Assembly (NCBI GenBank): GCA_044425705.1 | Contig: JAWXVD010000038.1 | Span: forward strand, 1-26,500 | Reading direction: 5' to 3' | Source: JAWXVD01 sp044425705 | GTDB lineage: Bacteria; Bacillota; Clostridia; Lachnospirales; Lachnospiraceae | DNA: 26,500 nt | Shown here: piece after piece, positions 18,085-24,864 of the stretch | Layout of the letters: each line of letters begins with the position of its first letter | Numbering within the stretch: position 1 is the stretch's first letter | Program-made: the position numbers and the translations under genes | Notes under the pieces: generated by a model | The model's input: the letters and a program-made list of their open reading frames with translations, nothing else | Told to the model about the DNA's origin: nothing | Database searches by the model: none

Positions 18085-18297
18085 TTAAATAGACTCATCA
18101 ATCATTTCCATGATATCATCAAATCCACAATCTAATGCTTTACATATTTTTGCAAGGGTATCCACATTTACATTTTCCCCACGTTTCATTTTTCCCAAAG
18201 TATAAGTGCTTAATTCTGCCATCTGTCCTAATTCTTTTTTCTTCAGGTCTTTATCAATTAACATTTTCCAAAGTTTTTTATATGTAACTTGCACCAT
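18085..18297 (-). CDS. Small Cro/CI-type HTH regulator upstream of BREX
   Basis: The protein is 70 residues and consists of a single helix-turn-helix (HTH_26/XRE type): KKLWKMLIDKDLKKKELGQMAELSTYTLGKMKRGENVNVDTLAKICKALDCGFDDIME. The start is the ATG at 18295-18297, which has AAAGGG about seven bases upstream; a GTG two codons earlier sits too close to that site. It is transcribed toward brxA and, before the IS200 insertion, would have ended about 60 bases from it, so it was probably the first gene of the BREX operon and a candidate for its regulator. It is not the WYL-type BrxR known from other BREX loci. Only the DNA-binding fold is certain. It could instead serve the divergent TIR gene. Confidence 0.82.
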   Translation of the reverse strand: MVQVTYKKLWKMLIDKDLKKKELGQMAELSTYTLGKMKRGENVNVDTLAKICKALDCGFDDIMEMIDESI

Positions 18298-18367
18298 TAT
18301 CACCCTTTAATTTATTATTTTATTCTTGCTTTTCATATTGTAATATTATTAAATTAGTATCTATAAA

Positions 18368-18396
18368 ATTGTACTACTTACTCATTATATTATCAA
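18368..18396 (-). promoter_or_regulatory. Promoter of the HTH gene, probably the original BREX promoter
   Basis: On the minus strand TTGATA (18391-18396) is 17 bases from TACAAT (18368-18373), each one base off consensus. The start of transcription would fall near 18361, about 65 bases before the HTH start codon. An alternative TATAAT at 18384-18389 has only a weak -35. Confidence 0.55.
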
Positions 18397-18500
18397 GTAA
18401 AAATGTAGTTATCGAAACATTAATATTAAGAATATTACTATTTTTAATTCACATTCACGACAAATACCTCACCTGCTTTCACGTACACACCTTTTAATTA

Positions 18501-18570
18501 AACAGTTGAATTGTACACATTTTAAATGCTATAATATATTTAAACAATACACAATTCAAATACTACTGTT
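18501..18570 (+). promoter_or_regulatory. TIR gene promoter inside a spaced dyad
   Basis: TTGAAT (18506-18511) and TATAAT (18530-18535) are 18 bases apart. The -35 lies in TTGAATTGT (18506-18514), which is repeated inverted as ACAATTCAA at 18551-18559, just after the expected start of transcription. Outside these arms AACAGT (18501-18506) pairs with ACTGTT (18565-18570). Such paired sites straddling a promoter suggest repression by a dimer or a loop. The regulator is not identified. Confidence 0.5.
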
Positions 18571-18612
18571 AATCCAAATCCTCTGCAATTAGAAAGGACA
18601 ATAAATTATTAA

Positions 18613-19689
18613 ATGAATACTTTGAATAGGAGCATTTTAGATGGATATCTTTTTATAAAAAATAAATCTATGAACCAAGAATATTTTGAAATATTACGAA
18701 CTGACTATGGAAAATATAAGCAAACTATCGATTTATTGACAGAAAGGAAATATTTGGTGAGTAACTATGCTGACAACCGATTGTTTTATATGAAAAATAA
18801 TAGTTTTGATTTTTTTGAAGAACATTTTAGAGCCGAAATTAATGAACCATTGCCTAGGGTACATGAGTTATATACACAAATTGAAAACCTAAAAGTAGAA
18901 TTCATGTATAAAGATAATAATAATATTTTACAGATGAAAAGAATTTATAATAATCCCAGATTTATTCAATGGAAAAGTGAAGTTATTTATGAAATACAAA
19001 AATTATCAGAAACTGAATACACTAAAACACTCATTACTACTCTAAATTCTTTTAATGGATTTTCTGATGAAAAATTATTAAATACTAGCATATCCATGTT
19101 AAAGGTGATTTCTACAAATTACGAAGATTTTACTATCACGAACCCAGAAAAGGATATAAAAAAGATGGGAAAAACCAAAAAAATATTTATAAGCCATTCG
19201 ACAAAGGATAAGGAATATGTATCACTACTTGTTAATTTATTGGAATTTATTGGTTTAGGTACAGATAGCATAATTTGTACTTCTATACCTGGTTTTGGAA
19301 TACCGTTAGGTGCATCAATTTATGATTTTTTAAGAGATAACTTTAATAATTGTGAATTACATGTTATATTTGCACATTCTCGTAATTTTTATAACAGTCC
19401 TATTTGCTTAAATGAAATGGGTGCAACCTGGGTTGCTAAATCTAAACATACATCCATATTGTTACCTAATTTCAATTATAACGAAATGGTTGGTGTTGTA
19501 GATAACAAAAATCTTTCAATCAAGTTGGATTCTGATTTTACTGAGGTCCAATATCACCTAGATGAATTGTATAATATGCTAATCTGTGATTTTAACCTCA
19601 CTCCCAAATTATCTACCCGATGGGAACAAAAAAGAAACGAATTTATTGAAGATATCTTAAAAATCACTATATCTCCAATAAATGATTAA
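18613..19689 (+). CDS. TIR-domain protein, probable NAD-consuming defence effector
   Basis: The protein is 358 residues. The C-terminal half (about 190-330) is a TIR domain of the TIR_2 type: KIFISHSTKDKEYVSLLVNLLEFIGL, then CTSIPGFGIPLGASI, ELHVIFAHSRNF and SPICLNEMGATWV. In TIR NADases the catalytic glutamate lies in this last motif, here E268, so activity is plausible. The N-terminal about 190 residues are unrecognised; the first 70 resemble a winged-helix region and may sense or bind a partner. No membrane segment is seen. The ribosome binding site AAAGGA is rather far (14 bases) from the ATG, so translation may be weak. Bacterial TIR proteins often kill the infected cell by depleting NAD. 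The next gene on the same strand is broken. Confidence 0.82.
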   Translation: MNTLNRSILDGYLFIKNKSMNQEYFEILRTDYGKYKQTIDLLTERKYLVSNYADNRLFYMKNNSFDFFEEHFRAEINEPLPRVHELYTQIENLKVEFMYKDNNNILQMKRIYNNPRFIQWKSEVIYEIQKLSETEYTKTLITTLNSFNGFSDEKLLNTSISMLKVISTNYEDFTITNPEKDIKKMGKTKKIFISHSTKDKEYVSLLVNLLEFIGLGTDSIICTSIPGFGIPLGASIYDFLRDNFNNCELHVIFAHSRNFYNSPICLNEMGATWVAKSKHTSILLPNFNYNEMVGVVDNKNLSIKLDSDFTEVQYHLDELYNMLICDFNLTPKLSTRWEQKRNEFIEDILKITISPIND

Positions 19690-19752
19690 GATAGTACATA
19701 TTTTATATAATATAAAAAACTAATACACAAAACAATCAAAAGGAAGAAAATT

Positions 19753-20279
19753 ATGCAACACATAACATTATTTGAAATTCCAATTTATAGTATGTCTAAA
19801 TGTGATTTCCAAATTCATTGGAATAGACTTAAACAAAAGTATATATCATTATTTGTATCTAGTCATCATACTGTAGACGATGCTAAATTACACTTTAATC
19901 ATTTATAGGGTGCTAAATCCATTTGGAATTACAATCAAATTATAGGCTATATTAAAATATCGTATCTAAATGATTCCATAGAATTTAAACTTTTTAAATC
20001 TCTTGATAAAAGATATTATTTCAAATCAAATACTAAACATTTTTTCAAGACATGTGCTTAAATGGTTATCATTTTTATATTAAAAATATAAGCAATCAGG
20101 AAATAAAAAACAATATTGATATATATTTAAATAGCATACATAAAAATTTTCTCAATAAAGACAATGTTCTTGATGACACAGTTTTAAGCAATACTATTTC
20201 TTATATTGATATTAAGCAATGGATAAAATATCTAAAAGAAAATGGATCTAAAAATGATTTTTCTTTATCCTGTGATTAA
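19753..20279 (+). pseudogene. Broken gene after the TIR gene (in-frame stop and frameshift)
   Basis: A reading frame starts at an ATG with a good AAAGGAAG ribosome binding site 64 bases after the TIR gene. It reads MQHITLFEIPIYSMSKCDF, stops at TAG 19906-19908, then continues in the same frame (GAKSIWNYNQIIGYIKISY). At about 20040-20045 a run of six T must be seven for the frame to continue into DMCLNGYHFYIKNIS and on to the stop at 20279. Repaired, it would be about 175 residues. I do not recognise a named domain. Spacing and strand suggest a former partner of the TIR protein. Two lesions argue for real decay rather than a single reading error. Confidence 0.7.
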
Positions 20280-20312
20280 AAATGATTTCTTCAAAATACC
20301 CAATAATCGTGG

Positions 20313-20351
20313 CAAGCAGGGCAAGGTTGTACAAAACCTCACCTTTGCTTG
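20313..20351. repeat. Imperfect inverted repeat near the mobilisation module, possible oriT or element-end structure
   Basis: CAAGCA at 20313-20318 pairs with TGCTTG at 20346-20351, and AGGTT with AACCT inside, leaving a mismatched middle. It is followed by the C-rich block CCCCCAATCCCC, and lies about 90 bases beyond the relaxase stop. Similar hairpins next to C-runs are common near relaxase genes of Bacillota mobilisable elements, so a transfer origin or element end is possible but unproven. Confidence 0.35.
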
Positions 20352-20380
20352 TTGGTGAATCCCCCAATCCCCTTTTCAAA

Positions 20381-20420
20381 CAATGATTAACATCATTGAG
20401 CCACGCACCATAAATGGTGC
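20381..20420 (+). terminator. Two adjacent hairpins; the second resembles a plus-strand terminator
   Basis: CAATGAT-TAAC-ATCATTG (20381-20398) is followed by GCACCAT-AA-ATGGTGC (20405-20420) and then TATTTTTATA. The second stem with its T-rich tail could end plus-strand transcription coming from the TIR region and protect the oppositely oriented relaxase gene. Confidence 0.45.
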
Positions 20421-20436
20421 TATTTTTATACAGATA

Positions 20437-21855
20437 TTATCTCTCGTCATGTGCATTTTCTTTACTAATTTTATTCCGTTCTATTCCCAACATTCGATCA
20501 ATATTTTCTTTTGCACGAAGGATGTCTTGCATCTCTTTTTTCGTTTGCTTATATGTTCCATATGCCTGTTTTTTGGTACAAAGTAAGTCTGTATATTCTG
20601 CCTGCAAGGTTTTGATTGTAGGTAGTTTTTTTAGGTCTAAATCATTAAAATATGCCTTTGCTGCCTTATGTAAAATCAGTTCACCTTCATGTGCTGCATA
20701 AAACTTTTTGGAGTACCCTGCTTTTCGATATGCAGCATAAGTATCACGAGTTTTCACATAATTAAATATGTGTGTCTGTAACACTTTTATCTCTCCCATT
20801 CTCTTTTCCGCTGACTTGATTTGGGTATTTAATTCTTCAAATTGTGTGGTGATTTCTGTCGCTTTCTTTTCTAATTTTTCATATTCAATTAAATCATGCT
20901 CCCGTAAATAATTGATAGTCTGTGCCATTTGTTTTAGGTTGAAACTTTTTGCCCATCGTTCATATCCTGGTCCTTTTCCTTCCTCTAATTTACTCTGAAT
21001 ATCAATTAATAAATTCACAGATTTCTTAGGTGATGTGGTATTAAGATTCTTTTTTGCTTTGGATTTTCCACTTATTTTTTCCTTAATATCTACTTCTAAA
21101 TATCCCTCTCCAAGGGAACGTAAACGAATAAATTTTTTCTGTTCTTTTCCTTTAAAGGCAACATGTTTTCCTTCCTTGATTTCATACCCTGCATCTGCCA
21201 TCTGTGTTAAAAATTCTTGAAAGTCATTTGGCTTTTTTTCTAAGATTTCGTCTATCACCATCTCCAATTTTTCACTATGAGAAAATGGTTTTTTGTTCCA
21301 ATGCAAGCTTTGCTTGCATTTTACCATATTACCATAATGCTTTTTCTTATTACTAGGATTTTCAATAATGGATAGTCCATTTTCTAAACAGATACGATCT
21401 GAAATTCTACCAAGTGCCTTACCACTTCCTAAGAAATTCCGAAACTTTCTTGTGCAATCAATGGAGGTGGAATTGAAATCAATATGGCTATGTACATGTG
21501 CTTTATCTGTATGTGTTGCTACTACAAAAGCATACTTACCCTTAGTAAAACTCATGGCTAAATCATAAGCAATTTCATGTGCCTGCTCTGGTGTCACTTC
21601 CCCCGGTTTAAAGGATTGCCTAATCTGGTACATGACTACATCTTTTCCTTGCCTTCGTCCTGTTTTATCTTCATAAATTTTCTTGGATAATAAAAATTCT
21701 GCTTTTACAGTTCTTGGATCACATGCATAGCAAGTGACCATTTTTCCATCTTCTGTTTTCTCTGGATTCTTAATATAATCAAGACTATGTGCTAAGCATT
21801 TTTCTACTGTTTTATTCTTTGTTTTATGAATGGCAATGAGCCTTGTTGTTGCGAT
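20437..21855 (-). CDS. MOBP-type relaxase, probable AUC start codon
   Basis: This relaxase nicks and covalently holds one DNA strand at oriT for conjugative mobilisation. The metal-binding motif is THTDKAHVHSH (H115, H120, H122 from the start used here), with YQIRQSFKPGEVTPEQAHEIA before it. The usual N-terminus (A)TTRLIAIHKTKNKTV and the motif DYIKNPEKT, with candidate catalytic Y27, lie upstream of the first ATG (21739-21741). Between the upstream in-frame TGA and that ATG there is no ATG, GTG or TTG. The only well-placed initiator is ATC at 21853-21855, six bases after AAGGAGGG, where homologues have Met. The C-terminal half is a charged helical region ending ENAHDER. It is 472 residues from ATC. 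An intrinsic terminator lies immediately upstream. Confidence 0.83.
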   Translation of the reverse strand: MATTRLIAIHKTKNKTVEKCLAHSLDYIKNPEKTEDGKMVTCYACDPRTVKAEFLLSKKIYEDKTGRRQGKDVVMYQIRQSFKPGEVTPEQAHEIAYDLAMSFTKGKYAFVVATHTDKAHVHSHIDFNSTSIDCTRKFRNFLGSGKALGRISDRICLENGLSIIENPSNKKKHYGNMVKCKQSLHWNKKPFSHSEKLEMVIDEILEKKPNDFQEFLTQMADAGYEIKEGKHVAFKGKEQKKFIRLRSLGEGYLEVDIKEKISGKSKAKKNLNTTSPKKSVNLLIDIQSKLEEGKGPGYERWAKSFNLKQMAQTINYLREHDLIEYEKLEKKATEITTQFEELNTQIKSAEKRMGEIKVLQTHIFNYVKTRDTYAAYRKAGYSKKFYAAHEGELILHKAAKAYFNDLDLKKLPTIKTLQAEYTDLLCTKKQAYGTYKQTKKEMQDILRAKENIDRMLGIERNKISKENAHDER

Positions 21856-21874
21856 AACTGTCCCTCCTTTCCAT

Positions 21875-21906
21875 AAAAAAAGTGCAAGGATTTTTCACCT
21901 TACACT
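21875..21906 (-). terminator. Intrinsic terminator or attenuator just before the relaxase
   Basis: On the minus strand AGTGTAAGG pairs with CCTTGCACT (one G-U pair, 8-base loop), followed by seven T. It starts about 13 bases after the stop of the Spo0A-C-like gene and ends 6 bases before the relaxase ribosome binding site, so it should limit transcription into the relaxase. Confidence 0.75.
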
Positions 21907-21918
21907 ACAAATTCTTAT

Positions 21919-22137
21919 CTATATTTTCTTATGCTTATCGGACATATAAGTAATAAATTCATCACAGGTGGGAATGCTCCCTTTCCGTGGAACTTTATCC
22001 TGCTCTGCTTTTGCCCATAAATCAAGATTAGGATTGGTAAATGCATCATTGATGGATGCTTGCATCTCTCGTTTTAACTTTTTTACCGAGATTCCTTGTT
22101 CCTTTGCCATTTGTTTATATACATGATTCAAATTCAT
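21919..22137 (-). CDS. Small Spo0A C-terminal-domain-like protein of the mobilisation module
   Basis: The 72-residue protein reads MNLNHVYKQMAKEQGISVKKLKREMQASINDAFTNPN and ends PTCDEFITYMSDKHKK. This is the pattern of the small proteins annotated as Spo0A C-terminal-like that accompany relaxases in Clostridia mobilisable elements. It carries a short helix-turn-helix-like region and is probably an auxiliary or regulatory protein of transfer; a sporulation role is unlikely at this size. The AAGGAAAGG ribosome binding site is eight bases upstream. An intrinsic terminator separates it from the relaxase gene downstream. Confidence 0.65.
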   Translation of the reverse strand: MNLNHVYKQMAKEQGISVKKLKREMQASINDAFTNPNLDLWAKAEQDKVPRKGSIPTCDEFITYMSDKHKKI

Positions 22138-22292
22138 ATTCTTAACCTTTCCTTCCTCAAAGAAGGCAACTTTTTCTTATTAAAAAAGTGCTAGTTGAAA
22201 ATTTTACTTTTTCAATCTCATTCCTTTACTTTCATTTGTTTTTTTCTTACGAATTATATTTTATCACTTGCATTTATTATAGTCAACTCAAA

Positions 22293-22313
22293 TGAGGTAA
22301 TATTGTTACCTCA
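22293..22313. promoter_or_regulatory. Palindromic operator candidate between divergent genes
   Basis: TGAGGTAA and TTACCTCA form a perfect 8-bp inverted repeat with a 5-base spacer, in the 277-base gap between the Spo0A-C-like gene (leftward) and the Cro/CI regulator (rightward). Position and size fit an operator for that regulator. A TATAAT at 22358-22363 could be the -10 of the rightward gene, although its -35 is poor. Nothing else is recognisable in the gap. Confidence 0.5.
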
Positions 22314-22414
22314 AAATAGTTAAAATATTGGTATATTTTTCCATAAGAACTTGTGTGTATAATCCCAAATGTTTTTTACTGAAAATTTACTTTGTTATAG
22401 AATAGGAGATTCAA

Positions 22415-22657
22415 ATGAATATCGGAGAAGTGATTAAACAAAGAATCCTTGATTTATGCCAAGAACGCAGCATTACACTCAATAAATTAGCTACCATAAG
22501 TGGTGTTACACAATCTACTTTAAACAACATTACCAGTGGTAGAAATAACAGTGCAACTTGTGCTACCATTAAGAAATTATGTGATGGTTTAGGTATTACC
22601 ATGACTGAATTTTTTGACACAATAGAATTTAATAATCTTGAACAAGAGATACGATAA
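22415..22657 (+). CDS. Cro/CI-type HTH regulator
   Basis: The 80-residue protein consists almost wholly of a helix-turn-helix domain of the HTH_26/XRE class: IGEVIKQRILDLCQERSITLNKLATISGVTQSTLNNITSGRNNSATCATIKKLCDGLGITMTEFFD. Such single-domain repressors often control mobile-element genes. An ATAGGAGA ribosome binding site lies five bases before the ATG. It is divergent from the mobilisation genes and may control both directions through the palindrome at 22293-22313. It ends three bases before a bidirectional terminator. Confidence 0.85.
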   Translation: MNIGEVIKQRILDLCQERSITLNKLATISGVTQSTLNNITSGRNNSATCATIKKLCDGLGITMTEFFDTIEFNNLEQEIR

Positions 22658-22659
22658 AA

Positions 22660-22686
22660 GGGCGATAATTTTTATTATTACCGCCC
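22660..22686. terminator. Bidirectional intrinsic terminator
   Basis: GGGCGATAAT (22660-22669) pairs with ATTACCGCCC (22677-22686), with one mismatch. The minus strand continues with CCCTTTTAT and the plus strand with CTCTTTG. It lies between the converging ends of the HTH gene and the CD1845-like remnant. Confidence 0.7.
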
Positions 22687-22704
22687 CTCTTTGTACGTAT
22701 TTCA

Positions 22705-22986
22705 TTAAGCAACTACTTCTATTGTCCAATCTCTTAATAATTCAATATGAGCAACTAAGATTGCTGCAATCACAGGTAACCCAAATGGTGAAAATACATA
22801 AGCAAATATTAAGATAGGTAACCATCCACTCATTGGATCACCTGTTAGTATAGATAGCATAAAAAGTAAAAAGAATAGCATCGAAACTAGTCCTAATAGT
22901 CCCCCTACATAGTATAAAATCATTTTGGAGAATCCCAGTAAAATAGTTAGTACCACAGTAATGGGAAAGAGGATTAATTTTAGCTT
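22705..22986 (-). pseudogene. CD1845-like small membrane protein, 5' end lost
   Basis: The reading frame KLKLILFPITVVLTILL...SPFGLPVIAAILVAHIELLRDW has three hydrophobic spans. The SPFGLPxxA segment is characteristic of the CD1845-like small membrane proteins of Tn916-type and other Clostridia conjugative elements. The frame is open upstream to a TGA at 23005-23007 but holds no ATG before the first internal Met. The GTG at 22954-22956 has no ribosome binding site and would drop the conserved first strand. The upstream sequence is now the end of the DNA glycosylase gene. I infer that a recombination near 22985 removed the start, so this is an element edge. Confidence 0.6.
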
Positions 22987-22988
22987 AT

Positions 22989-24146
22989 TTATTGATAATA
23001 TGCTTCACATTCATTAAACTTAGCAAACTGATTAGTAGCCTTTTTTATCTCCATATCCAATGATTTTGTACGCTTTACACTATCTTCAAGCCAAATATTT
23101 TCTACGACCATTTTACTTTTTTTTCTATCACAGATAGCTTCAATTCTGCCGATGAAGTCACTACCATAGACAATCGGAAGCGTGTAATATCCGTACATTC
23201 TTTTATCTTTTGGCGTATAAATTTCCCATTTATAATCGAAGTCAAAAATAGCCTTTATGAGTTTCCTGTCCCAAATAAGGCTGTCAAGAGGTGCTATAAA
23301 TTCACATCTTTTCTTGTGTTTTTTGTCAGAAATAGCCATATCTAAAATATCTTTCGCTGTGCTTGGTATATAGAATTTATAGTCTATCACTTCAATCTCA
23401 ATAATTTTATGTTCATTCATAAGCTCTTTAATGACAGCTGTGCGATTTTTAGCATTTAGTCCGTGAATATTTAGCCATGCGTCTGATACCTTATTCCACA
23501 CAAAACCAGTTGCTTTAATTCGACGATAGACGTGCCATTTTAGTCTATCAACATCACTTTCAAACTGATATTCTTGCAGATTAGATGGGTTTTTTACACA
23601 GTTTTCTATGAGGTCGTAATATTTCATTGTGCCTTTTTTATGTGAAATGCCAAGCTTTGAGTAATAATAAAGGTGTTCAAGTGCAGCTCTTGAAAGTTTT
23701 GTGTCGTTCCAAAACCAATCCACTTTTTCAGAAAAATCTAAGTCTTTTGAGGATATAGCTCCATTTTTAGCAATGATTTCTTTGATTTCATTGCAAATAG
23801 GAGTAATCTTATCACGACTTATCTCTGATTTATAATAATACATCATTCTATTTTTAAGATATGGAAAATCATTTTGTGGAAAAATACAAAGGCATTTGTC
23901 AAAGTAATCAATAAGTTCTCGGTCTTTGTAAAGCAGATCAAAAAGCATTGACTTTTTGAAGTTTTTAACCCTTGAATGAAGCACAATTTCAGCTGATTTT
24001 CCACACACATCAATGGGGTCATATTGCAGTGCTGTCACATGATTGATAAAATCTAATGTACCACTTTTTCCAGTATATTGATATTCGCCCAAAAGTCCGT
24101 GATATAGCATCATGAATTTTTTTGCTTGTTCTTTTGTTATATTCAC
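22989..24146 (-). CDS. YcaQ/AlkX-type winged-helix DNA glycosylase (HTH_42)
   Basis: The 385-residue protein matches the HTH_42 family. That family includes E. coli YcaQ (AlkX), which excises alkylated bases and unhooks interstrand crosslinks, and AlkZ, the self-resistance glycosylase against azinomycin B. The catalytic region is ALQYDPIDV with Q41-Y-D43, the Q-hydrophobic-D form typical of the YcaQ group. The conserved tail FIAPLDSLIWDRKLIKAIFDFDYKWEIYTP...YGYYTLPIVYG is intact. Translation starts at a GTG that overlaps the TetR gene's TGA stop (GTGA), so the two are coupled. The gene is expected to be de-repressed with the TetR gene when an inducer, possibly an alkylating compound, is present. 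Confidence 0.85.
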   Translation of the reverse strand: MNITKEQAKKFMMLYHGLLGEYQYTGKSGTLDFINHVTALQYDPIDVCGKSAEIVLHSRVKNFKKSMLFDLLYKDRELIDYFDKCLCIFPQNDFPYLKNRMMYYYKSEISRDKITPICNEIKEIIAKNGAISSKDLDFSEKVDWFWNDTKLSRAALEHLYYYSKLGISHKKGTMKYYDLIENCVKNPSNLQEYQFESDVDRLKWHVYRRIKATGFVWNKVSDAWLNIHGLNAKNRTAVIKELMNEHKIIEIEVIDYKFYIPSTAKDILDMAISDKKHKKRCEFIAPLDSLIWDRKLIKAIFDFDYKWEIYTPKDKRMYGYYTLPIVYGSDFIGRIEAICDRKKSKMVVENIWLEDSVKRTKSLDMEIKKATNQFAKFNECEAYYQ

Positions 24147-24679
24147 TGAGGGCCTCGCAATTCTCCTACGATAGAAGTATAAATCGTAGCCATTTCATCG
24201 ACGGATTTTTGAAAGTCCGATTTCACCCAAATTTCAAACATTGCAAGTGTACCACTGGCATGAAATGCAAAAATATAGCTTAAATCTTCGCTATTATAAG
24301 CATTTAGCATATTTTGTGGTAAAACCGAATTGACAAGTGCCATGTGTTCATTAAATTCTTTTGCAAATATGTGAAAGATATCATTTTTAAATAACAGAGA
24401 AAATAACTCTCGTTTTTCTTTGCCAAACTCATAAAACATCCGTGCGAATTTATAAAGAGTAAATTCAGTTCCACCTGTAAGTTTCGTCATATATTCAGCC
24501 ATTAAGTCCTTGCAGATGTATCGCACGATATCATCTTTGGATGAAAAATTATTGTAGAATGTCTTGCGAACCAATGGTGTGTTTGCAAGCACTTCTGATA
24601 TTGTTATAACTTCGTATGGATTTTCTCTTAGTATCTCTAAAAAGGTATCCACGATAATTTTTTTTGATTTAGCAGCCAT
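24143..24679 (-). CDS. TetR-family transcriptional repressor
   Basis: From the chosen ATG the protein has 178 residues. The N-terminal helix-turn-helix is KKIIVDTFLEILRENPYEVITISEVLANTPLVRKTFYNNFSSKDDIVRYI, standard for TetR. The remaining helical domain should bind an inducer and form the dimer. An upstream ATG at 24701-24703 sits inside the operator, too close to the -10 box and without a ribosome binding site. The ATG at 24677-24679 has GAGG five bases upstream. The gene's own promoter carries a perfect palindrome that recurs at two more promoters in the window, so I infer it represses itself and both rightward operons. Confidence 0.88.
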   Translation of the reverse strand: MAAKSKKIIVDTFLEILRENPYEVITISEVLANTPLVRKTFYNNFSSKDDIVRYICKDLMAEYMTKLTGGTEFTLYKFARMFYEFGKEKRELFSLLFKNDIFHIFAKEFNEHMALVNSVLPQNMLNAYNSEDLSYIFAFHASGTLAMFEIWVKSDFQKSVDEMATIYTSIVGELRGPQ

Positions 24680-24694
24680 ATTGCCCTCGTTTCT

Positions 24695-24712
24695 TTTACT
24701 CATATGAGTAAA
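24695..24712. promoter_or_regulatory. Perfect operator in the TetR promoter
   Basis: TTTACTCATATGAGTAAA is an 18-bp perfect palindrome; its core TTACTCA-TA-TGAGTAA (24696-24711) is the form shared with the other two promoters. It abuts the -10 box and overlaps the expected transcription start, so bound repressor would block RNA polymerase. Confidence 0.8.
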
Positions 24713-24740
24713 TTATACTACAAAAAATCAGTTTCGTAAA
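24712..24740 (-). promoter_or_regulatory. Promoter of the TetR-glycosylase operon
   Basis: On the minus strand TATAAT (24712-24717) is a perfect -10, with TTTACG (24735-24740) 17 bases upstream as the -35. Confidence 0.65.
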
Positions 24741-24744
24741 GACC

Positions 24745-24771
24745 ATTACACAAAAGTATAAATGTGAGTAA
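24745..24771. repeat. 27-bp upstream element, copy 1
   Basis: This element matches 25319-25345 at 25 of 27 positions. It contains half-sites TTACACA (24746-24752) and TGAGTAA (24765-24771) separated by 12 bases, that is, the operator half-sites ten bases further apart. It lies between the divergent promoters and may be a second repressor or co-regulator site. Confidence 0.6.
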
Positions 24772-24786
24772 GTTGCTTAAATACTC

Positions 24787-24832
24787 TTGATTTTAGATCT
24801 TGAAAAGTTATAATGATTACACAGTTGAGCAA
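24787..24832 (+). promoter_or_regulatory. Promoter and operator of the PNPOx-like gene
   Basis: TTGATT (24787-24792), 16 bases, TATAAT (24809-24814). Two bases later stands TTACACAGTTGAGCAA (24817-24832), the same operator type as in the TetR promoter and in the same position relative to the -10 box. Confidence 0.75.
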
Positions 24833-24864
24833 TAAAAACATCTAAATTTAAAGGAGTAGTCATC

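Larger units (their letters stand above)
18304..18612. other. Divergent intergenic region between the HTH gene and the TIR gene
   Basis: A stretch of 309 bases without a gene, very AT-rich. It holds the HTH promoter (minus strand) and the TIR promoter (plus strand). It also has a spaced dyad around the latter and two copies of GTACACA at 18483-18489 and 18513-18519. Nothing else recognisable was seen between 18400 and 18480. Confidence 0.6.

Noticed and set aside
18374..18400. TTACTCA in the HTH promoter as a further TetR operator
   Set aside because: Only one half-site is present, with no matching TGAGTAA at a 2- or 12-base spacing; probably chance in AT-rich DNA.
24680..24703. Upstream ATG that would lengthen the TetR protein by eight residues
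   Set aside because: It sits in the operator immediately after the -10 box, without a ribosome binding site.
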